DNA from: Scytolyngbya sp. HA4215-MV1
GTDB lineage: Bacteria > Cyanobacteriota > Cyanobacteriia > Leptolyngbyales > Leptolyngbyaceae
Assembly: GCA_019359045.1 (NCBI GenBank)
Contig: JAHHIA010000007.1
Location: forward strand, 248,001-312,000
Direction: 5' to 3'
Length of the DNA: 64,000 nt
Shown: positions 45,075-54,700 of the stretch, in pieces
Position numbering within the stretch: position 1 is the first letter of the stretch
How the letters are laid out: each line of letters begins with the position of its first letter
The notes under the pieces: model-generated
The model's database searches: none
The model's input: only the letters and a program-made list of their open reading frames with translations
What the model was told of the DNA's origin: nothing
Position numbers and translations under genes: made by a program

Positions 45075-46397
45075 TTAAGCACCCAACGTTGCTGGCACTG
45101 CCGATTCACGCATCACCGCTGCTGGACCCACGAGCGAAACATACGGTTCGGTGAAGTATTTTTGAGCAACGGCTTGAGCGTTTTTGCAACTCACTTCGGT
45201 CACTTCTTGCTGAAAACGGGTATCAAACTCGACCCCTAAGCCTAAAGTTTCGTACCAACCTAAGATTTGAGCAATTTGAGCATTCGTTTGCTTGCCTAAA
45301 GCATACTGCCCCAGCAGCTTATTCTTTGTCGATTGCAGATCCTCTTCATCGATGCGAATGTGACGCAAGCGTTCAACTTCAGAGGTCAATCCCTCTAGTG
45401 CGATCGCAGTGTTGTCGGGTGCAGTTCCCATATACACTACAAACTGAGATTCATAGAGACGAGTTGGGAAAAACGCAGAAACTTCATAAGCCAAACCCCG
45501 TTTTTCTCGCAACTCAACAAACAACCGACTGGACAGCCCATTCCCTAGATAAGTATTCAATAGCTTAAGGGTGGTGTAATCCGAAACGTCGTCTACGGAC
45601 GCTCGATCCAACACAGAGGGGGTCAGATAACCCAACATAATAATGGATTGCTGCGTGTCCTGCTCCGTTACAGATTGGCAAGGGTTGGAGACCACGGGTG
45701 GAAGCAACAATGATGGAGGGGAGATCGAGAGGGCTTGCCAATCCCCAAAGACTTGCTCAATCAGATCGAGAGCTGATTGGGGCACAATTCGACCGACGAG
45801 GCTAATCACGATATTATCAGGACGAAAGTATGCCTGATGGTAAGCCTGCAAATCTTCCCGCGTAAGTTGTGTAACGGTTTCTTCTGTGCCTAGCCCAGGA
45901 AGCGCGTAAGGATGAGACTGGTACATGGCATGACGAAGCTGATCAAAAGCAACGGTGAAGGGTTGTTCTTGCTGAGAGCGAATCGCTTGCAAGGTGAGAT
46001 GACGCTCTAGATCAACCTCTTCTTTGGGAAACGTCGGCGATCGCAACAATTCCCCCACCAGTTCCAGCATCTCAGCAAAATCCGCAGAGACGGTTTTGAG
46101 GCTCAACAGAAAGTAATCAGAAGCGGCATCTGCCCCCAGACTTGCACCCACAGATTCTACTCGCTCCGCAATTTCCAACGAAGAAAGGCGCTCTGTTCCC
46201 TTGGTCAGCACAGCCGAAACTAACTGAGATAAGCCTGCTTGTTGTCTAGGCTCTGTATGACTCCCAGCACGAATAAAGACACGAGCAGCAATGATATCCG
46301 CAGCTGGATTTTCCACCATCAGCACCACCATGCCATTACTCAGCACAGTCCGGTGAACTGCACGGTTTTGCCCTAGCTCGATTAAACTTTGTCTCAC
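45075..46397 (-). CDS. M16-family peptidase subunit without the zinc motif
   Basis: A 440-residue protein of the M16 fold (two repeated halves). The start VHRTVLSNGMVVLMVENPAA is followed by IRAGSHTEPRQQAGLSQLVS, where the catalytic HxxEH should be; here the positions are Q-A-G-L-S, so the zinc site is absent. The C-terminal half keeps the substrate-grip motif YLGNGLSSRLFVELREKRGLAYEV. In two-subunit M16 peptidases one subunit is catalytic and the other only binds substrate; this is the non-catalytic partner of the next gene, 104 bases upstream on the same strand. Confidence 0.92.
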   Translation of the reverse strand: MRQSLIELGQNRAVHRTVLSNGMVVLMVENPAADIIAARVFIRAGSHTEPRQQAGLSQLVSAVLTKGTERLSSLEIAERVESVGASLGADAASDYFLLSLKTVSADFAEMLELVGELLRSPTFPKEEVDLERHLTLQAIRSQQEQPFTVAFDQLRHAMYQSHPYALPGLGTEETVTQLTREDLQAYHQAYFRPDNIVISLVGRIVPQSALDLIEQVFGDWQALSISPPSLLLPPVVSNPCQSVTEQDTQQSIIMLGYLTPSVLDRASVDDVSDYTTLKLLNTYLGNGLSSRLFVELREKRGLAYEVSAFFPTRLYESQFVVYMGTAPDNTAIALEGLTSEVERLRHIRIDEEDLQSTKNKLLGQYALGKQTNAQIAQILGWYETLGLGVEFDTRFQQEVTEVSCKNAQAVAQKYFTEPYVSLVGPAAVMRESAVPATLGA

Positions 46398-46501
46398 GAC
46401 GTATCCTTTCTGAATTGAATGGTTAGCTGACCTGGTTGTGACTTAGATGCACATCTCTTTTAAGAATTGATGGACCACCCGAAACCAGTTTGTATGTCGC
46501 C

Positions 46502-47794
46502 CTAGGCGGGTCTGAGCACGGTTGCAGCGTAGTGATAGGGGGAAAGATACTGACTTGCCAGTTTTTGGATATCTTCGGGCTGGAATGAGCGAATTCGCTT
46601 GGGATAAGACACAGCGAGCTCTGCTTGAGCGATGGTATTGTAGTAGCCATATAGCCCTGCCAGTTGGCTGGGGGTTTCGGTTGAAAATGCATAGTCATTG
46701 CACAATAACCGCTTACACCGGGCGAGTTCTACATGAGAAACAGGGTGAGAAACCAACTCGGTCAGTCGATCTCCAATCAGCGCCTCAACTCGCTCCAGGT
46801 TTTGAGGTTCCATCCAAGCAGTAATCGTAAACAGACCGGATTCGCGCTGCAATGAAAAACTACTGGTAATTGCCTGGACTAATTGCCGTTCTTCCCGCAG
46901 TTCACGTACGAGTCGCGAAGACCGTCCCTCTGTCAGTAAGGCAGCAATGAGATCTAACCCATAAGCGCTATGCAATTGCTCCACACCAGGTCCTACCCAT
47001 GCCATCATCAGTCGAGCTTGCTCTAACCGGGGCAGGCAAAGCTCTTGACGCCGAATTTCGGTGATTGGGGGTTCCGCTTCGGTGGCAACTAATGGGCATG
47101 AGCTGCGATCGTTAAACTGACTAAACGTCTGCTCCACCATCCCTAATGCCATCTCTTGGGGCACATTACCTGTCACCACCACCGTCATATTTTCGGGCTG
47201 ATAATGAGTCCGATGAAAAGCCCGCATTGCATCTGGAGAGTGCTGTAAAAGGGTATCTCTTGTCCCCAATACTGGGCGACCATAAGGATGCTGCTGATAA
47301 ATTGACTCCATGGTTGCCTGAAATCCCAACCAGTCTGGGTTATCGTAAGCCTGGTTGATCTCTTCCATCACCACATCTCGCTCACGCTCAAACTCATCGT
47401 CGGGAATTGCAGCATTGAGCAACAGTTCTGAAAGATAGGGCAGGGTATCGCCCAACTGATCGGAGGAGGTAACAATGAAGTAGTGGGCGTAGTCGTGGCT
47501 GGTCGCAGCATTGGTCACACCACCCCGGTTTTCGACCGCTTGATCAAATAATCCAGGTGGCAAAAGATCTGTGCCCTTAAAAATCATGTGCTCTAAAAAG
47601 TGAGCCATGCCTGACCAATCATTCGGCTCAGCGATCGCCCCCGCCCGTACCCAAACATCTACTACAGCAACCGGGGTGGCTGAGATTTCTTGGTGGATCA
47701 CTGTTAGCCCATTCTTCAACCGCAACAGGCTAGCGGGAAATTTTGAGGAGTTTAGAAGTTGAGACAAATTACCTGCGCTTAAACTCGGACTCAA
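46502..47794 (-). CDS. M16-family zinc peptidase, catalytic subunit
   Basis: A 430-residue protein. The inverted zinc motif HxxEH appears as MAHFLEHMIFKGT, with a downstream Glu in ERERDVVMEEINQ as third ligand; YRH/RY-type substrate residues follow at HPYGRPVLGT. The C-terminal half has LLTEGRSSRLVRELREERQL. It probably pairs with the non-catalytic subunit encoded next on the strand, and degrades peptides in the cytoplasm or processes precursors. The ORF has no ATG near its start: an in-frame stop lies just upstream of TTG 47794, so TTG is the likely start. Confidence 0.92.
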   Translation of the reverse strand: MSPSLSAGNLSQLLNSSKFPASLLRLKNGLTVIHQEISATPVAVVDVWVRAGAIAEPNDWSGMAHFLEHMIFKGTDLLPPGLFDQAVENRGGVTNAATSHDYAHYFIVTSSDQLGDTLPYLSELLLNAAIPDDEFERERDVVMEEINQAYDNPDWLGFQATMESIYQQHPYGRPVLGTRDTLLQHSPDAMRAFHRTHYQPENMTVVVTGNVPQEMALGMVEQTFSQFNDRSSCPLVATEAEPPITEIRRQELCLPRLEQARLMMAWVGPGVEQLHSAYGLDLIAALLTEGRSSRLVRELREERQLVQAITSSFSLQRESGLFTITAWMEPQNLERVEALIGDRLTELVSHPVSHVELARCKRLLCNDYAFSTETPSQLAGLYGYYNTIAQAELAVSYPKRIRSFQPEDIQKLASQYLSPYHYAATVLRPA

Positions 47795-48747
47795 TTTGGC
47801 TTAACTTATGTTAACGCTTGACGATCGCGAAAAAGTAAGACAAAGCATTAAAAACTACCAAAATAAAGCAGCAAAAACGACAAAAAATACCTGTTTGGGG
47901 CTAACTGTCTTCAATGGACTGATTCTGAATTGACTGGCCCTGAGTTGAAAGCTTTGCAGTCGCTGCAATTTGACAAAAGCTTCAAGAACATTTTTGATTA
48001 TTAGCTAGAACGAGGAAGCTAAAAGTTAAGAGATTCTTTTTCAAGAATATGGAGGTTTCTTGACATTTTTGATTGACTAGGTGGCTTATTGAGGGGCGTC
48101 TCGCGGGAAAACAAGTTCAGTAGTGTTGATAATTTCAAGTCTTATTGATCGCATCAACTGAGAAAAATGAGTGCTCCAGCCAAAAAATAACTTCTCCGTC
48201 CTTACAGACAGAGAAGCCATTCAATATTGAGTTCCCCACAACGCCGTCTTACCTCAGTTTTTGACCTGGTTAAAACCAGGTGGGAATCATTGATCGAGTT
48301 TAAAGTTTCCGAGTACATGCTCGGTCTACTGCTACTCGACCTGTAGGCTCCCGTGCTTCAAAAAGTATAGATCATAAAACATTGTTGGCAGTCACCAACG
48401 CCGCAGAAGAACCTGTCACCCATTCTAGCGGTTGATCAAGGTGAGTAGGGAGAACACAACCGAGAAATCTTCTGTCAATTTTGTGAGTCACCCTCACCAA
48501 GGACGGCTATACCCCTCTTAGAGGGTGTAAACACCGATCCCAGCAAGAACTTTCTATTCCCTACAATAGGCATATTCAGCAGCGATGCCTGAACGGAAGA
48601 TCTTTGGACTAAAGGCTATAGACGGGAAAAAGGGTAGCGTTTAAGCTGGAAACTTCAGATTTTGGAATCCCAGGTCTCTTGTCTATCGTTTGTGCTCCTG
48701 TTTTTCCATCCATTCCACTTACTGAGTAACTTATAGGGGGTCAGTCA
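47795..48747. promoter_or_regulatory. 953-bp spacer upstream of clpB, holding a probable IS200/IS605 scar
   Basis: A divergent spacer. The segment 48188-48367 (listed separately) resembles the 3' end of a tnpB gene plus its RNA scaffold. Other structures: ACCCCTC / GAGGGTGT around TTA (48510-48528). A minus-strand run of about 37 codons with GTG start (about 48380-48490, reading VTHKIDRRFLGCVLPTHLDQ...) looks protein-like but is short. The heat-shock promoter of clpB presumably lies in the last 150 bases; no CIRCE element was found. Confidence 0.4.
48188..48367 (-). mobile_element. Probable IS200/IS605-type remnant: tnpB tail plus omega-RNA-like right end
   Basis: On the minus strand a short frame reads EAREPTGRVAVDRACTRKL and stops (near 48300), like the tail of cyanobacterial TnpB proteins as I remember them. 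It is followed by ACCTGGTT-AA-AACCAGGT (48264-48281), the segment GTTGTGGGGAACTC and a final stem CTTCTCTGTC / GACGGAGAAG with a TGTAAG loop (48191-48216). This ordered series is what I recall from the right ends of cyanobacterial IS605 elements, whose RNA guides TnpB. No tnpB body, tnpA or left end was seen, so it is a scar. Identification is from memory and not verified. Confidence 0.55.
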
Positions 48748-51372
48748 ATGCAGCCAACCAACCCCAATCAATTTACAGAAAAAGCTTGGGAAGCGATCGT
48801 TCGCACTCCAGAGATTGTTAAGCAGTCCCAGCAACAGCAAATTGAAGCCGAACATCTGATGAAGGCACTGCTTGAACAAGAGGGTCTGGCAATCAGTGTC
48901 TTTAATAAACTGGGCATCAATGTGTCACGCCTGCGCGAGTACACGGAGGACTTCATCAAACGGCAGCCAAAAGTAACAGGCAGCAGCACTTCAGTCTTTT
49001 TAGGGCGCAGCCTGGACACTTTGCTTGATCGGGCAGAAGACTGGCGCAAGCAATTTGAAGATGAGTTCATCTCAGTCGAACATATGTTGCTGGCGTATTC
49101 CAAGGACGATCGCTTTGGTAAAAGTCTCTTTCAAGAGTTTCGGCTAGATGAGTCTAAGTTAAAGAATACGATCGCACAGATTCGAGGCAACCAAAAGGTG
49201 ACGGATCAGAACCCAGAAGGCAAGTACGAATCCCTAGAAAAGTATGGGCGAGATTTGACAGAATTTGCTCGCCAGGGCAAATTGGACCCGGTGATTGGGC
49301 GGGATGATGAGATCCGCCGCACCATCCAAATTCTTTCTCGTAGGACAAAAAATAATCCGGTGCTGATTGGGGAACCAGGGGTCGGTAAAACTGCGATCGC
49401 CGAAGGTCTGGCGCAGCGCATTATCAGTGGCGATGTGCCGCAATCACTGCGTGATCGTAAGTTAATTGCCCTCGATATGGGTGCCCTGATTGCGGGAGCC
49501 AAGTACCGGGGTGAGTTTGAAGAACGATTGAAAGCTGTTCTCAAAGAAGTCACCGATTCCAAGGGGCAGATCATTCTTTTCATCGACGAAATTCATACTG
49601 TCGTTGGAGCCGGGGCAACGCAAGGGGCAATGGATGCCGGAAATTTACTCAAGCCCATGCTGGCACGGGGCGAGTTGCGCTGTATTGGTGCCACAACGCT
49701 GGATGAGTACCGCAAGTACCTTGAGAAAGACGCAGCCCTGGAACGTCGCTTTCAGCAAGTCTATATCGATCAGCCTAGTGTAGAAGATACTATCTCCATT
49801 CTGCGGGGTCTGAAAGAACGCTATGAAGTCCACCATGGGGTCAAAATTTCTGACAGTTCTCTGGTGGCAGCGGCAACCCTTTCCACTCGTTACATCAGCG
49901 ATCGCTTCTTGCCTGACAAAGCCATTGACCTGGTAGACGAAGCCGCCGCCAAGCTCAAGATGGAAATCACCTCTAAACCCGAAGAATTGGATGAGGTCGA
50001 TCGCAAAATCTTGCAAATGGAGATGGAAAAGCTGTCGCTCCAAAAAGAGACGAATGCCGCTTCTCGCGATCGGTTAGAACGCCTTGAGCGCGAATTGTCC
50101 GATCTCAAAGAAGAGCAAAGCACGCTTAACGCCCAGTGGCAGGCAGAAAAGGATGTCATCAAAGATATTCAGACCTTGAAAGAAGAGATCGATCGGGTCA
50201 ATATTGAGGTTCAACAGTCTGAACGCAACTACGACCTGAACCGGGCAGCCGAGTTGAAGTACGGCAAACTGACTGATTTGCAGCGACAATTGCAGGCAGC
50301 AGAGGATCGACTGGCACAAACCCAAACCACAGGGAAGTCACTCTTACGAGAAGAAGTAACCGAGTCCGATATTGCCGAAATCATTTCCAAGTGGACGGGC
50401 ATTCCCATCAGCAAACTGGTGGAATCCGAGATGCAAAAACTGTTACACCTGGAAGATGAATTGCACAAGCGGGTGATTGGGCAGGATGAAGCCGTTACTG
50501 CGGTTGCCGATGCAATTCAGCGATCGCGCGCCGGACTGGCTGATCCCAACCGTCCCACTGCCAGCTTCATCTTCTTGGGACCCACGGGGGTCGGTAAAAC
50601 CGAGTTAGCAAAAGCCCTCGCCTCTTATCTATTCGATACCGAAGAGGCAATGGTGCGGATCGATATGTCCGAGTACATGGAGAAGCATGCCGTTTCTCGG
50701 CTCATTGGTGCCCCTCCAGGCTATGTCGGCTATGACGAAGGGGGACAATTGACCGAAGCCATCCGTCGCCGTCCCTATGCTGTCATTCTTTTTGATGAGA
50801 TTGAAAAGGCACATCCCGATGTTTTTAACGTCATGTTGCAGATTTTGGATGACGGTCGGGTCACCGATGCCCAGGGTCATACGGTGGACTTCAAAAACTC
50901 AGTCATTATCATGACCAGCAACATCGGCTCTCAGTACATCCTGGATGTGGCAGGTGATGACTCTCGCCACGAAGAAATGCGAAGTCGGGTGATGGAAGCC
51001 ATGCGGAACAGTTTCCGTCCAGAGTTTCTCAACCGGATCGACGAAATTATCTTCTTCCACAGTCTGCAAAAAAGCGAATTGCGGAATATCGTCAAACTTC
51101 AGGTACAACGGCTGGGACAGCGCTTGCAAGAACGTAAGATTGCCCTCAAGCTTTCCGATGCAGCACTCGATTTTCTCGCCGATGTGGGCTATGACCCAGT
51201 CTATGGTGCGCGTCCGCTGAAGCGGGCAATTCAACGCGAGTTGGAAACGGCGATCGCCAAGTGCATTCTGCGCGGCGACTTCAGCGATGGCGACACCATT
51301 TTTGTGGATGTCGGCGAAAACGAACGCCTGGAATTCAAGCGCTTGTCGTCAGAATTGTTGACGACACAGTAG
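48748..51372 (+). CDS. clpB: ClpB disaggregase
   Basis: An 874-residue Hsp100 protein that, with DnaK, pulls apart protein aggregates in the cytoplasm. The N-terminal domain ([17 protein letters not shown]) has two repeated helical motifs. AAA-1 has Walker A GEPGVGKT and Walker [11 protein letters not shown] long coiled-coil middle domain follows (about 410-530, [15 protein letters not shown] to [10 protein letters not shown]). AAA-2 has [14 protein letters not shown] and [11 protein letters not shown]. The C-terminal domain ends [19 protein letters not shown]. Length and order are typical. It has a hairpin after its stop. Confidence 0.98.
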   Translation: MQPTNPNQFTEKAWEAIVRTPEIVKQSQQQQIEAEHLMKALLEQEGLAISVFNKLGINVSRLREYTEDFIKRQPKVTGSSTSVFLGRSLDTLLDRAEDWRKQFEDEFISVEHMLLAYSKDDRFGKSLFQEFRLDESKLKNTIAQIRGNQKVTDQNPEGKYESLEKYGRDLTEFARQGKLDPVIGRDDEIRRTIQILSRRTKNNPVLIGEPGVGKTAIAEGLAQRIISGDVPQSLRDRKLIALDMGALIAGAKYRGEFEERLKAVLKEVTDSKGQIILFIDEIHTVVGAGATQGAMDAGNLLKPMLARGELRCIGATTLDEYRKYLEKDAALERRFQQVYIDQPSVEDTISILRGLKERYEVHHGVKISDSSLVAAATLSTRYISDRFLPDKAIDLVDEAAAKLKMEITSKPEELDEVDRKILQMEMEKLSLQKETNAASRDRLERLERELSDLKEEQSTLNAQWQAEKDVIKDIQTLKEEIDRVNIEVQQSERNYDLNRAAELKYGKLTDLQRQLQAAEDRLAQTQTTGKSLLREEVTESDIAEIISKWTGIPISKLVESEMQKLLHLEDELHKRVIGQDEAVTAVADAIQRSRAGLADPNRPTASFIFLGPTGVGKTELAKALASYLFDTEEAMVRIDMSEYMEKHAVSRLIGAPPGYVGYDEGGQLTEAIRRRPYAVILFDEIEKAHPDVFNVMLQILDDGRVTDAQGHTVDFKNSVIIMTSNIGSQYILDVAGDDSRHEEMRSRVMEAMRNSFRPEFLNRIDEIIFFHSLQKSELRNIVKLQVQRLGQRLQERKIALKLSDAALDFLADVGYDPVYGARPLKRAIQRELETAIAKCILRGDFSDGDTIFVDVGENERLEFKRLSSELLTTQ

Positions 51373-51393
51373 ACAGAGCAAGAGAGAAATTTT

Positions 51394-51415
51394 GGGGTGG
51401 GCGATCGCTCACCCC
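51394..51415 (+). terminator. Hairpin after clpB, built around a HIP1 site
   Basis: GGGGTGGGCGATCGCTCACCCC is a near-palindrome (one wobble pair) centred on GCGATCGC and followed by ATTTTC. It lies 22 bases after the clpB stop and fits a factor-independent terminator. Confidence 0.7.
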
Positions 51416-51615
51416 ATTTTCTAAATCAAGAGTTTTGCTTAGGAGCAAACCATAGGCAAACTCAATAATCTAGTCAACTACTTTCTGCCAGAACCGCCTG
51501 AAGTTCGCTACACGGACGATCCCCACGTTCTGAAGTCATCCGGCTTTGCAGAAAAACATTGCAAAGATTTGAGGTGTAAGTCAAAGCCCGGTTCCTTCGA
51601 CAAGGAGACTTGGAT

Positions 51616-51759
51616 GTGCAAAACACTGCCACAATTCCCTATGCGAAGCTTCTACGCAAATTAGGAACTCCGACCTCTGAGCAAATGATGGAAGTGGGGG
51701 ATGTTCTAATCTTTTGCCTAGGGTTTAGGGAGAACAGTGCTGAAGAAGACAAAGATTAG
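51616..51759 (+). CDS. Candidate 47-residue small protein
   Basis: GTG at 51616 is preceded by AGGAG with 8 bases spacing. The frame reads VQNTATIPYAKLLRKLGTPT, then SEQMMEVGDVLIFCLGFREN and a short acidic end. The codons look used as protein, but no family is recognised and the gene is short. It lies 15 bases before the end of the convergent cheA-like gene. It could be a real small protein or the end of a decayed gene whose earlier part lies in another frame. Confidence 0.35.
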   Translation: MQNTATIPYAKLLRKLGTPTSEQMMEVGDVLIFCLGFRENSAEEDKD

Positions 51760-51774
51760 CTTGTGCTGATTGAC

Positions 51775-54700
51775 CTAAGGCGCATTGGTCAACAAAACTT
51801 CGCCTTTTAACATGCGTTGCGCTGCATCCAAAAGCGCTTCTTCCAGATAGGGCTTGGTAAAGTAGCCGCTGGCACCGAGTGAAGCTGCCATTTGGCGGTG
51901 CCGATCGGCACCCCGTGAGGTCAGCATGGCGATCGGGAGATGGCTGAGACTGGGATCTTTCTGAATGCGCGAAAGTAACTCCAAGCCATCCATCCGAGGC
52001 ATTTCAATATCGCAGAAGACAATATCGCAAGGTAATCCAGAACGCAACTTCTCCCATGCTTCCTGTCCATCACGAGCCTGCTCCACTCGATAACCCACTT
52101 TGTTGAAAGTCATCGACAGCAACTCACGTACTGTAATAGAGTCGTCCACAATCAACACCATAGGTTCTGACTTAGACACAGGTGGTTCTGGAATTCCCTG
52201 TTCTCCAGACTGATCCCACAGCGTACCGCTGACATCGCGACGGATACGACCCATCGACAAGTCAATTAATTCCAACACATCAGCGATCGGCATGATCCGC
52301 CCATCCCCTAGCACCGTTGCCCCTGCAACACCCACAGGTTTGGGAACCGGTCCTTCTAGTTGCTTAATTACAATCTCCTGTTCACCTAACACTTGATCAA
52401 CCTGGAGCGCTAGGAAATTGCCTGAACTCCGAAGCACCACCACAGAGATCATGTCTTCTTCTTGATTACCACCGTAAACATTCCCTCGACTGAGATGGCG
52501 ATTGTAAGTCAACAACTCATTGAGAGGACGTAGGGGGAGTAAAGTATCCCGCCAAGAAATACAGGGTTGTCCTTCCGCATTCGTTTGCACTCGATCTCTC
52601 GGGATATCGAGCATATCTTCTACCCCGTCCATTGGGAATGCCAGACGGGAACGATCGCTAATACAACAGAGCGCCTTAGAAATACTCAGAGTAAGTGGTA
52701 GGCGAATCGTAAAGGTTGTGCCTTTGCCCAAGCTGGAGTCAGTACTGATAGAACCTCGAATTTGACCGAGGCTACTGAGCACCACGTCCATTCCAACTCC
52801 CCGCCCTGCCAGGTCATCTGCCTGGTCTTTGGTACTGAAACCGGGATGAAATAGCAGCTCATACACATCCAGACGAGACATGGAACGCGACTCAGCAGGT
52901 GTGATCAGCCCTTTCTCAACCGCTTTAGCTTTTACGCGATCGATATCAACACCAGCCCCATCATCAGAAATCGAAATAACCGTTTGATTGCCTTGGTGGA
53001 AAGCACTCACTGTGATCTGACCTGCAGGAGGCTTACCCGCTGCTTGCCGAATTTCGGGCACTTCAATACCATGGGCGATCGCATTGTTAATCAAGTGATC
53101 GAGCGGACCACCAGGAGCGGTGAGTTGATCAAGAATCATCTTATCGATCAAGGTTTCTCGTCCCTCTACCCGTAGCGTCGCCTGTTTTTTGTACTTGATG
53201 GCATTATCCCGCACCGCCCGAGGAAGCCGATCTGCCATCTGAGCAAAAGGAATCATCCGAGAACGCGTTAACCCCTCTTGGAGTTGCGTCGTCACCTGCC
53301 GAAACATGCGAGTGACCTGATCCGTTTCATCTACAATAAACTCAATGTCTGACGCAGATTCTCGTACTCGCACAATGAGTTCAATCATTTCCTGCGACAA
53401 CGAATGGAAGCCAGTAAAGCGATCCATCTCTAACGGGTCGTACTCAACTCCTCCAGAGGAACTAGAGGGTTGTGAAGTGGTGCCCAAATCTCGACTAAAC
53501 AGCGATCGGTGTCCCTGACGACTTGCCAAAAGAGAGCTTTCTAGCAGCGAGCGTTCATATAAATCTTGCATCCGCTGTCCTACATCGCTGAGTTGTTGAA
53601 CCTGGTAGAGTAAGTTATCCAGCGATTGCCGTAGGCGCTCCTGATCTTGCTCCAGGCTATTGCGGTTGACAACTAATTCGCCCACTAAATTACTGAGGTT
53701 ATCCAGATGTTTCACTGGTACCCGCATCAGCTGCTCTAAGCCACGCGGACGAGTTTTGCGAACATTAACACGGGGGGAGGGTCCGCGAACGCTTTTAACA
53801 GCTGGAGATCCACCTAGTTTCTCATTTGCATCTTCTAAGAGCTTATCCAGGTCATCAAATTCACTACCAGGCTTATCGATCGCTTTCTCATCGACTGGCA
53901 CAGAAACCAGCCCTGAAGCTGTCCCAGAAGGAGAAATTTCTTCTTCTAGCAATGCTTCCAAATCAGCAAAATCATCAGTCGCTGAACTGATTTTTGAGGC
54001 TTCAACAACTTCTGGCAAGGTTGGCTCAGATACACCACTTGGCTCGGAGTCCAACAGTGCATCCAAGTCATCAAATTCGTTCCCCAGATCCCACTCTTGG
54101 GAAGAAGATCCCACCTCTAGAGGAGCAGGCGTCTCGATCCCAGCCATGAAGTCATCTGTTACATCGAGTGAATACCCATCCAATGCGTTTTCACGACCCA
54201 GTCCCAATGCCTCGATCTCACCCAGACCCAATAATTCATTCTCTAGACTGGAACTTTCTTCAGAATCAGTTTCAAAACCACTGACCTCAAAGTCCAAAGG
54301 CGCCTCTAATAGGTTATCTGTTAACTCAAACGAATCCGCAGAGTCGTTATCGAAGCGAAGTAACTCATCGAGATCGCCAGGATTATCCAGTGAATCAGCT
54401 GATGGAGCCATCCCCTCAGTCAGCAATTCATCCAGATCGGGTAAACCATTCAATTCCTCCAATCCATCGCTGGAAAGAAATTCTAAATCTGGTTCTATTT
54501 CAGATGAGAAAGGAGACCCTTCATCAGACGAGTGATCATCACCGAATTCCAAGTAATTCGTGGAACCCGGAGAGTCAAAAGAGGTCAATGGATTCAAATC
54601 ATCACTCAACAACTCATCCAAATCAGCAGAAGACTCAAAGAGATTATCAGTTGCGTCGTCCAAAGTCTCTGAATGAAGCTCTAAATCGAATAAATCCCCA

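Larger units (their letters stand above)
51373..51774. other. 402-bp gap between clpB and the cheA-like gene, with coding-like short frames
   Basis: After the terminator, two overlapping plus-strand frames look like coding sequence: one, open from a TAG near 51447, reads NYFLPEPPEVRYTDDPHVL and continues to about 51660 but lacks a usual start; the other is the small ORF at 51616-51759. They may be two pieces of one decayed gene. Nothing else was recognised. Confidence 0.35.

Noticed and set aside
48300-48360. Stem-loop sequence considered as a tRNA or 6S RNA
   Set aside because: No acceptor or T-arm arrangement could be formed; the order fits a tnpB right end better.
53660-54535. Plus-strand frame of 291 codons, very Ser-rich
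   Set aside because: It is antisense to the Asp/Glu/Ser-rich part of the cheA-like gene; acidic codons read in reverse yield Ser/Arg-rich frames. No start signal or family.
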